In this document: positions 1-5,592 of the stretch, piece by piece
Layout of the letters: each line of letters opens with the position of its first letter
Position numbering within the stretch: position 1 is the stretch's first letter
Assembly: GCA_900320925.1 (NCBI GenBank)
Contig: ONUD01000242.1
Coordinates: 1 to 13,665, forward strand
Source: an uncultured Eubacteriales bacterium
Lineage (GTDB): Bacteria; Bacillota; Clostridia; Oscillospirales; Acutalibacteraceae
DNA length: 13,665 bases
Reading direction: 5' to 3'
Notes under the pieces: model-generated
What the model was told of the DNA's origin: nothing
Database searches by the model: none
The model's input: only the letters and a program-made list of their open reading frames with translations
Made by a program: the position numbers and the translations under genes

Positions 1-810
1 ACGGGAGGAGTTGATAATCGCACCAAGCCCTTTTTCATCAAAGGCAGGTGCCACATCTGCCGCACCGCCGCCCTGTGCTCCGTAGCCAGGCACAAGGAAG
101 AAGGTATGCGGAAGTGCTTTCCGCAGTTCACCAAGCTGCTGCGGATAGGTGGCTCCTACCACTGCACCAACGCCTGAATAGCCGTACTGTCCCATCAGGT
201 CTTTGCCCCATGCTTCACACATATTGCCCATAGTACGGTAGAGGGTAAGAGTATCATCCAATACTCTGTCCTGCAATTCGCCTGAAGAGGGGTTAGAGGT
301 CTTGACGAGTACAAACAGCCCCTTGTCATTTCCCTGACACACATTGATGACGGGCTTGACACCATCTGTACCAAGATAGCCGTTGACGGTAAGGGCATCC
401 GCACCGAATGCTTCTGCCTGTTCTCCCTCGATGCCGGTCACACCGAGATGGGCTTTGGCATAGGCTTCCATGGTCGTGCCGATGTCATTGCGTTTGGCAT
501 CGGTAATCACAAACATTCCCCTGCTTTTGGCATAGGCAATGGTTTTTTGGAGAGCGTGTACACCGTTCCAGCCGTACATCTCATAGTAAGCCGCCTGCGG
601 TTTGACGGCAGGGACAATGTCGCAGAGTGCATCAATCAGCCCTTTGTTAAATTCAAACAGGGCTTCGGCAGCTCCCTCCAGTGTTTTTCCATGCTCCATA
701 TAGGCATTTTCCTTGATGTAGTCGGGAATAAAATCCAGTTTCGGGTCAAGACCTGCCACGGTGGGGTTCTGGGTTTTTACGATTCCCTGTATCATTCTGT
801 CAAATGACAT
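1..810 (-). CDS. pyrF: Orotidine-5'-phosphate decarboxylase, partial (C-terminus off the left edge)
   Basis: Catalyses the last step of UMP synthesis, decarboxylation of OMP, in the cytosol. The frame is open from ATG at 810 to the window edge and gives 270 residues. I read DAKRND at residues 104-109, the D-x-K-x-x-D catalytic signature, preceded by the hydrophobic strand MFVIT. LDPKLDFIPDY near residue 21 and VKPQAAYYE near 69 fit the longer 'subfamily 2' OMP decarboxylases. Those run somewhat longer than 270 residues, so a short C-terminal piece should lie outside. The start has a good AAAGGAG site that sits inside the last codons of pyrC. The gap to the pyrC stop is only 3 bp, so the two are almost certainly co-transcribed and probably translationally coupled. 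No frameshift is seen in the stretches I translated. Confidence 0.95.
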   Translation of the reverse strand, partial: MSFDRMIQGIVKTQNPTVAGLDPKLDFIPDYIKENAYMEHGKTLEGAAEALFEFNKGLIDALCDIVPAVKPQAAYYEMYGWNGVHALQKTIAYAKSRGMFVITDAKRNDIGTTMEAYAKAHLGVTGIEGEQAEAFGADALTVNGYLGTDGVKPVINVCQGNDKGLFVLVKTSNPSSGELQDRVLDDTLTLYRTMGNMCEAWGKDLMGQYGYSGVGAVVGATYPQQLGELRKALPHTFFLVPGYGAQGGGAADVAPAFDEKGLGAIINSSR

Positions 811-813
811 GGT

Positions 814-2076
814 TCATTCTCCTTTAAATACGATTTTTCCGCCGCAGACAGTATATTTGACTTTAGCGGTCAGTGTCAGCCCCTTGAAAGGGGTGTTTTT
901 GGATTTGCCGTGCAGTTTGTCGGGGTCAACCGTCCATTCCTCGTCCGGGTCGAACAGCATGACATCGGCAGGCTGTCCGACAGAGAGCGTTCCTGCGGGA
1001 ATGTGCAGGATTTTCGCAGGGGTGCAGGACATCTTGTCAATGAGCTGTGCCAACGTCATTCTGCCGCTCTTCACAAGCACCGTATAAGCGGCGGCAAACG
1101 ATGTTTCCATACCGATTGCACCATTGGGGGCATTGACAAAATCCGCTTTTTCCTCTACGGAATGGGGGGCATGGTCGGTGGCAATGGCATCAATCGTGCC
1201 GTCACAGAGGGCTTCGATCATGGCAAGACGGTCTTTTTCGGTACGAAGCGGCGGATTCATCCTGTAATCTGCATCCCGCTTGACAAGCTCCTCCTCTGTC
1301 AGCATGATGTAATGAGGGGCTGTTTCGGCAGTGACTTGTACACCTCGTTTTTTGGCATCACAAATCATGGCGGCAGAGGTGGCAGTGCTGACATGGCAGA
1401 TATGGATCGGCAGGTCATAAGCGGCGGCAAGGGCAATTTCCCTTGCGGTACCGGCATCCTCGGCGGCGGCAGGCATTCCCCTGACTCCCAGCAGGGCAGA
1501 CAGTTTGCCTTCATTGACCTTGCCGCCCGCCAAATAGGGATCCTCACAGTGGGCGGTCACGGGGATATGCAGTTCCTTGGCTTTTTTCATGGCATCCACC
1601 ATGAAACGGGTATTTTCCACGGGTCTGCCGTCATCGGACAGAGCCGAAATGCCTGCCTTTCGGAGAGCCTCAATATCTGTTGGGACTTCACTTTTCAATC
1701 CGCAGGTGATGGCACCCACCACATAGACATGGGCGGCAGCATTTTTGGCTTTGTCCAGAATGTACTGCACGGTTTCGGGAGTATCCACGGTGGGTCGTGT
1801 ATTGGGCATGGCAAGCAAACTGGTCACACCGCCTGACGCAGCACTTTGGCAGCCTGTCAGAATATCCTCCTTGTAGGTTTGACCGGGGTCACGCAGGTGG
1901 ACATGGAGATCCACCAGCCCCGGCACGGCACACAAGCCTGTTCCGTCAATGATTTGTGTTTCATCGTCAGGGGCAAAAGGGGGAGTGAACACACCGTCAC
2001 GGATAAAGATACTGCCAATGGCATCGGTATGATTGTCGGGGTCAATGATTCTCGCATTACGGATAATGATGGACAC
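814..2076 (-). CDS. pyrC: Dihydroorotase (class I type)
   Basis: Interconverts carbamoyl-aspartate and dihydroorotate in pyrimidine biosynthesis; a zinc amidohydrolase of the cytosol. It is 420 residues, the usual length of the multi-domain-type bacterial PyrC. Metal ligands are visible: HVHLRDPG with H58 and H60, AHCED with H176, HICHVS with H228, and ATDHAPH with D301, which also serves as catalytic base in the family. SDDGRPV lies between them. The start is GTG at 2076, chosen because a strong TAAGGAGGGA site lies 5 to 14 bases upstream and the protein begins at once with the expected IIIRNARIID strand. The SD overlaps the TAA stop of the preceding proline-rich gene (11-bp gap), and pyrF follows after 3 bp. 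No PyrR-type leader is visible, because the gaps are too short to hold one. Any pyrimidine control would have to act at the operon promoter or farther upstream. Confidence 0.96.
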   Translation of the reverse strand: MSIIIRNARIIDPDNHTDAIGSIFIRDGVFTPPFAPDDETQIIDGTGLCAVPGLVDLHVHLRDPGQTYKEDILTGCQSAASGGVTSLLAMPNTRPTVDTPETVQYILDKAKNAAAHVYVVGAITCGLKSEVPTDIEALRKAGISALSDDGRPVENTRFMVDAMKKAKELHIPVTAHCEDPYLAGGKVNEGKLSALLGVRGMPAAAEDAGTAREIALAAAYDLPIHICHVSTATSAAMICDAKKRGVQVTAETAPHYIMLTEEELVKRDADYRMNPPLRTEKDRLAMIEALCDGTIDAIATDHAPHSVEEKADFVNAPNGAIGMETSFAAAYTVLVKSGRMTLAQLIDKMSCTPAKILHIPAGTLSVGQPADVMLFDPDEEWTVDPDKLHGKSKNTPFKGLTLTAKVKYTVCGGKIVFKGE

Positions 2077-2087
2077 AGAATCCCTCC

Positions 2088-2633
2088 TTAGACATCTTCA
2101 TATTCATCTTCAGCGGTATTGGCAAAGAGTTTTTTGAATGTTTTTTTGAATCGTTCGCTAAATGTGCCGCTTTTTTTCGCCTGATGATTCTTAATCAAAA
2201 TTTCTTTGCCCTGGTCAGAATCATCGGAGAAGGGGTCTTTTTCAGGCTCGTAGCCCGTATAATACTGGATAGGTTCGTTGTCCTCGACAGGTTTGGACTT
2301 CTGTGGAGGAACGGGAGCAGGCTTGGGGGGGTCAGCATGGGGCAGCGGTGCCGGCTTGGGAGGTGCGGCAGGAGTCGGTACCGCCGGCTTTGGAGGAGCA
2401 GACGGCGGCAAATCGGCTGTACCGAATTTTCCCGAATAGGCAAGATTTTTGGGCATTGCTTTCCGCATTTCCTCAAACTGCTGATTATATTCTTCCGCAT
2501 TGACACTTTCCAGTCGGGGAATATTGGTAAACTGTGTTTTTTTAGGTTTCAGAGGCTGGTCTGAGGGTTGGGCGTGTTCAAACACGATTCCCGTGTCACG
2601 TTCAAACACAAACTCACGCGGCTGTTTGTTCAT
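2088..2633 (-). CDS. Proline-rich cytosolic protein of unknown function
   Basis: A 181-residue protein that I do not recognise. It has no signal peptide and no membrane segment. Residues 1-70 are polar and mixed. Residues 76-116 are a low-complexity Pro/Ala/Lys tract with repeated PPKPA motifs (PPKPAV, PPKPAP, PPKPAP). The C-terminus (about 150-181) is a basic amphipathic stretch, SERFKKTFKKLF, followed by an acidic tail ending DEYEDV. ATG at 2633 has a clear AGGAGG seven bases upstream. It starts 19 bp after the stop of the membrane protein gene and ends on the pyrC ribosome site, so it belongs to the same operon. Inference: the proline tract and amphipathic end suggest a scaffold or adaptor, perhaps contacting the cytosolic tail of the membrane protein encoded just upstream. 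There is no direct evidence for that. Confidence 0.85.
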   Translation of the reverse strand: MNKQPREFVFERDTGIVFEHAQPSDQPLKPKKTQFTNIPRLESVNAEEYNQQFEEMRKAMPKNLAYSGKFGTADLPPSAPPKPAVPTPAAPPKPAPLPHADPPKPAPVPPQKSKPVEDNEPIQYYTGYEPEKDPFSDDSDQGKEILIKNHQAKKSGTFSERFKKTFKKLFANTAEDEYEDV

Positions 2634-2652
2634 ATGAAAACCTCCTGTTGAT

Positions 2653-4164
2653 TTATTTTGTTTTGGGTGATTCCTCGATTTCTACATCAAGGGCTTTCTG
2701 TCCTTCCGTAGCGGCAATTGTCAGACTGCCGTCCTCCTTTTTACCGATTGCCAGTTGAATGTTGGAAGGTTCTTCCACGGTGCTGTCCTGTTCCTGAACA
2801 GCTTCCTGTGCAGGCTCTTCAAAGGTCAGTGTTTCGGGCTGGCTGTCACCTGCAACGGTTTGGAGCGTTTCGTTGCGGATGGCATCATCAATCGTTTCCA
2901 TCGGTGCAGACGGCAGATTGCTTTCCGCATTCACCTGATAGAAGGCATTGGCATTGCTGTAGTTCTGGGGAGGATGGGCGGCAAAAAATTCCATATCCGC
3001 CATTTTTTTCTGAATAAAGCTTTGTATCTCAGTAGGATCTTCATTCTCTTTGGTCAGTGCGGGAATGATACGGAATGCAATCTCCACGATTTCCAACTGA
3101 CTTTCTACCACAGGCAGTTCTTCTTCTTCCTCTTCTTTGGCAGGAGGTTCTGCGGTAGGTTTCTCTTCAGCAGGCGATTCTGTTTCCTGTACGGCTTCCG
3201 GCTCTTCTTCTTTGGTTTCGAGCTTGGGAGGTTCCGCTTCCTCAATGGCAGGCCGGGGAGATTTGGCTTTTTTGTGCTTGAGAGCAGTCACAATCATCAG
3301 TGTCAGAAACAGGATGGCAAGAACGGACGACAAAATCAAATAAAGATACCGCACATCCATGCTCCAGACAGACGAGGAACCGGCTTTGGAAACATCAGGA
3401 GAGGGGTCAATGCCGTCAAATACAATGGTGTTCATGGTGTCGGCAATCACGGACTGCATGGTATCATCGGACTGTTCCATGTAGAACTGGAACGTAATAA
3501 TAATCCTTGCCCCTTTGACAATGGTGTATTCCTGCATTCCCCGCACCCTTGTTTCCTCTGATTCATAATCCATCGGAAAGGAAAGGTACGGAGAGTTGTT
3601 GTATTCGGAACGGGAACAGCCGGTATAGACAGGCTGTTTGAGGACATCCTTGACGATGTTCTGGATATCAGGTTCGTCAAGGGAGGAAAGATTGCCGATT
3701 GTTTTGGTGTTCTCATTTTTCAGCACGTTGACGGTGACATCATAAGAGAAGTCCTTGGCACTTGCTTTGATATAGGTGTCCGTTTCGGAGAAATTCTCCA
3801 GCAGTTCCTCTTTGGTCATGCGGAAGATTTTCAGCAGGGAGGATTTGGATTCAATATTTCTGGTGAGAACATACATATCATCGGGCAAGCTGATATACAT
3901 CCCTGCTTCTGCTACGGCATAGCTTTTATAAACAGGGGCTTTGACAACACTGCTTTCCGTTTGAGAAGCCTGCACGGAGCTTTCAATTTCAGACTTCTGT
4001 ACGGAACTTCCCGTTTCGGAGTTCTGCACCGTACTTTCTATTTGGGAAGCCTGCACGGAGCTTTCCGCAGCGGAAGAGATGGTTTCCTCCGGCTCGGCAA
4101 ACACCGGCACGGACAAAGTGACTGCCAATATGACTGCCGCAGCCAATGCGGTAAATTTTTTCAT
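2653..4164 (-). CDS. Secreted, single-pass membrane protein of unknown function with Ser-rich repeats and acidic cytosolic tail
   Basis: A 503-residue protein with no family I can name. A signal peptide spans residues 1-23 (MKK, hydrophobic core, VFA cleavage site). Residues 35-73 carry about four tandem 9-residue units of the form SSVQASQIE. Residues about 75-265 form a probable extracellular domain (AEAGMYISLPDDMYVLTR near its start, one isolated Cys). A transmembrane helix spans about 273-292 and is followed by KHKKAK, giving an outside-in topology. Residues 298-503 are a long Glu/Pro-rich cytosolic tail containing the short motif EIVEIAFRIIPALTKENEDP. ATG at 4164 has AGGAGAGG upstream and a TTGTAA-17-TATAAT promoter (4250-4222). 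First gene of the probable operon with the proline-rich gene, pyrC and pyrF. The domain order suggests a sensor or envelope adaptor; this is inference. Confidence 0.88.
   Translation of the reverse strand: MKKFTALAAAVILAVTLSVPVFAEPEETISSAAESSVQASQIESTVQNSETGSSVQKSEIESSVQASQTESSVVKAPVYKSYAVAEAGMYISLPDDMYVLTRNIESKSSLLKIFRMTKEELLENFSETDTYIKASAKDFSYDVTVNVLKNENTKTIGNLSSLDEPDIQNIVKDVLKQPVYTGCSRSEYNNSPYLSFPMDYESEETRVRGMQEYTIVKGARIIITFQFYMEQSDDTMQSVIADTMNTIVFDGIDPSPDVSKAGSSSVWSMDVRYLYLILSSVLAILFLTLMIVTALKHKKAKSPRPAIEEAEPPKLETKEEEPEAVQETESPAEEKPTAEPPAKEEEEEELPVVESQLEIVEIAFRIIPALTKENEDPTEIQSFIQKKMADMEFFAAHPPQNYSNANAFYQVNAESNLPSAPMETIDDAIRNETLQTVAGDSQPETLTFEEPAQEAVQEQDSTVEEPSNIQLAIGKKEDGSLTIAATEGQKALDVEIEESPKTK
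3946..4062 (-). repeat. Tandem 27-bp repeat encoding 9-residue Ser/Gln/Glu units
   Basis: Within the 503-residue membrane protein, residues 35-73 read as SSVQASQIE, STVQNSETG, SSVQKSEIE, SSVQASQTE, SSV. The unit is nine residues (27 bp). On the plus strand the DNA echoes this as repeated GCCTGCACGGAGCTTTC-like blocks. It probably forms an extended, hydrophilic stalk just after the signal peptide, and copy number could vary between strains by slippage. Confidence 0.85.
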
Positions 4165-4221
4165 TTTGACCTCTCCTGACTTTCAGATTTCTGTCTTTTT
4201 CAAATGCAGCATACAAGTATC

Positions 4222-4250
4222 ATTATACTGTACTTATGCCGAAATTACAA
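4222..4250 (-). promoter_or_regulatory. Sigma-A-type promoter of the membrane protein/pyrCF operon
   Basis: On the minus strand TTGTAA (4250-4245), a 17-bp spacer and a perfect TATAAT (4227-4222). The predicted transcript start is near 4215, leaving about 50 nt of leader before ATG at 4164. It is the only strong promoter I found before the four-gene cluster. Confidence 0.7.
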
Positions 4251-4268
4251 GTGCCTTTCCATTTTTGT

Positions 4269-4354
4269 CACGGAAATCAAGTTTCTAATAAAGAATTATA
4301 TATAAACGGGCAAACGTATCCATTTGTGCCATTTTCAGATTTGCTCATTTACAG
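4269..4354 (+). repeat. Fragment of the dispersed repeat (tail part only)
   Basis: 4307-4354 matches 8744-8791 at 44 of 48 positions, starting CGGGCAAACGTATCCATTTG. The adjoining 22 bp at 4269-4290 (starting CACGGAAATCAAGTTTC) match 13486-13507 exactly. These are the distal tail and flank of the element described at 8276-8530, 8582-8846 and 13486-13665. The GA-rich core and the stem are absent, so this is a remnant or mosaic. It lies in the divergent gap (4165-4469) between the membrane protein promoter and the DUF4417-like fragment. Confidence 0.75.
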
Positions 4355-4469
4355 ATTTATTTAATTTTTTCACATTTATTTAATGATTTATTCATATTTT
4401 AGAAACAAGTTGAGCTATACTAAAAAGATATAGAACAAATACCAAACAAATATTCGGTGGAGGCTTTGA
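4355..4469. other. AT-rich intergenic stretch with an 11-bp direct repeat
   Basis: This part of the 305-bp gap upstream of the DUF4417-like fragment is very AT-rich. ATTTATTTAAT occurs twice (4355-4365 and 4374-4384). A possible plus-strand -10 hexamer TATACT lies at 4416-4421 with only weak -35 candidates (TTCATA at 4391-4396, 19-bp spacing). I see no ORF or RNA gene in it. Confidence 0.45.
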
Positions 4470-4715
4470 ATGACATTAGAAAACTTCAATTATCGTACAA
4501 ATCCTATGTTTTTGAGAAACCAATTTTCGTCCGACAATGACTATGGAATTCCAACTCTTCCAAAAGCTACATTAGGTGACGAGGAAACGGAAAGTCTAAT
4601 GCTGATTTCTTTTAACAGCATTAAGTCGGATGATGCACGCAATTCAGAACGATTCGTCCATTTCTTTCTATATGACTATAATTTTGAAAAGCTATGGACA
4701 AAACCTAGATTATGA
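4470..4715 (+). pseudogene. Truncated DUF4417-like N-terminus
   Basis: An 81-residue open frame with a strong ribosome site, GGTGGAGG at 4456-4463, six bases before the ATG. The residues NDYGIPTLP, then LISFNSIKS, then VHFFLYDYNFEKLW follow the N-terminal half of DUF4417 proteins as I remember them: the 'fGIP' region, then 'FN.', then a 'vHFFidDy.FerlW' block. Such proteins are common in phages and mobile regions and normally run past 200 residues with a PDFS...W...G..VIPt section, which is missing. After WTKPRL the frame stops, while the next frame (+1) stays open to 5466 and encodes something unrelated. I read this as a remnant left by deletion plus frameshift. An intact small protein is possible but less likely. 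Base composition is AT-rich, unlike the flanking genes. Confidence 0.6.
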
Positions 4716-5466
4716 ATTGAATTCATGGCAACATCTAAATGATGATAAGCCAACAAAATATGTTAAGCGAACATTATCCTCTATTGGACAAGCTGATATG
4801 TATGTTCACAAAACATATCTCTGCAAAGGCGGTGGCAGTGCCTATGGCGGAAAATGGCAGCCAAAGAAAGAATCTGATAAGAAGTTCCTTGGGGAACCAA
4901 ATTCTACTCGAAAAATGCACATTGATGGTAAAAAAGGTGGATATGATGCAGAGATGAAGTATGATGAAGATGGCAAGTTATATGTAGAAAGACACTATAC
5001 GGATCACTTTAATCCTACACATCATTCTAATCCTCATGACCATATGTATAATTGGGAAGATGGATTTCCACAACGTGAAGGTACAATCAACTATTTTGAT
5101 GGTGATGTTCCAGATTTTGATAAAGGGTGGTACAGTCAAATTATGAGTCAACAAATGGTTAGCAAATCTGACGATGTATTGGTGATTCCTTACCGTCCGG
5201 AAGAAAACAAATTTGAAACTCTCGGCGAGTTCAAAAGATATATTGACGCTGGTTGGGAGCTTCTGTTTGAATATCGTAATACAGAGTATGGAATTGAAAA
5301 ATCATATGAAAATGATACCTATATTTTATGGGTGTGCGGCAAAGATAAGCAAATCACCGGATTGACATTAGAACAAGTTTTGAATTATGAAATAGATGGC
5401 GTAAGGATTCGTGATTTTATTACAACAGATGAAGTGGAAGTCACCGACCGACCTGGACCAATGTAA
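4630..5466 (+). CDS. Histidine-rich protein of unknown function, probably lacking its own 5' end
   Basis: The open frame runs from ATG at 4630, but codons up to about 4712 overlap the DUF4417-like reading frame and are probably not real. After that no ATG/GTG start occurs until 4798 (a TTG is at 4717), and none has a good ribosome site, so this looks like the 3' part of a gene. Visible are a Gly/Lys-rich stretch (KGGGSAYGGKWQPKKES), then a His-rich block, HYTDHFNPTHHSNPHDHMYNW, written around one HxxxxxxHH...HDH cluster. The C-terminal module of about 75 residues reads TLGEFKRYIDAGWELLFEYR...EIDGVRIRDFI, which resembles small stand-alone Firmicutes proteins with a 'GwEleF.Y.g' start and 'IDG..l.d' end. 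The His cluster recalls C-terminal regions of some phage head or polymorphic-toxin proteins. That is recollection, not a search result. One 60-bp row I counted (4981-5040) is about 35% GC, against about 58% in a row of the amylase gene. Confidence 0.55.
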   Translation: MMHAIQNDSSISFYMTIILKSYGQNLDYELNSWQHLNDDKPTKYVKRTLSSIGQADMYVHKTYLCKGGGSAYGGKWQPKKESDKKFLGEPNSTRKMHIDGKKGGYDAEMKYDEDGKLYVERHYTDHFNPTHHSNPHDHMYNWEDGFPQREGTINYFDGDVPDFDKGWYSQIMSQQMVSKSDDVLVIPYRPEENKFETLGEFKRYIDAGWELLFEYRNTEYGIEKSYENDTYILWVCGKDKQITGLTLEQVLNYEIDGVRIRDFITTDEVEVTDRPGPM

Positions 5467-5521
5467 AGCACTGTCCTTAAAAAATTGTGTATGGATTCCT
5501 GTAAAAAATTTAGTGAAGCGA

Positions 5522-5550
5522 TTGAAAAATCAAAAGAAAGATGGTACAAT
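5522..5550 (+). promoter_or_regulatory. Promoter of the amylase gene
   Basis: TTGAAA (5522-5527), a 17-bp spacer and TACAAT (5545-5550), with TGG directly before the -10, giving an extended -10. Transcription would start near 5557, about 36 nt before the ATG at 5593. The position also argues against starting the protein at the upstream TTG at 5485, which precedes this promoter. Confidence 0.75.
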
Positions 5551-5592
5551 GTTCTCAGCAATACTAATTTTTTAGACAGGAGTGGAAACCGT

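Noticed and set aside
910..1836. A 308-residue plus-strand open frame over pyrC
   Set aside because: pyrC on the other strand has all metal ligands and a strong ribosome site; the plus-strand frame is Gly/His-rich with no family features.
2634..2652. PyrR-type attenuator before pyrC
   Set aside because: Gaps in the cluster are only 3 to 19 bp, too short for a terminator/antiterminator leader, and I see no such structure.
5485..5592. Longer amylase start at TTG 5485
   Set aside because: The region contains the -35/-10 promoter, lacks a ribosome site, and would bury the signal peptide behind 36 polar residues.
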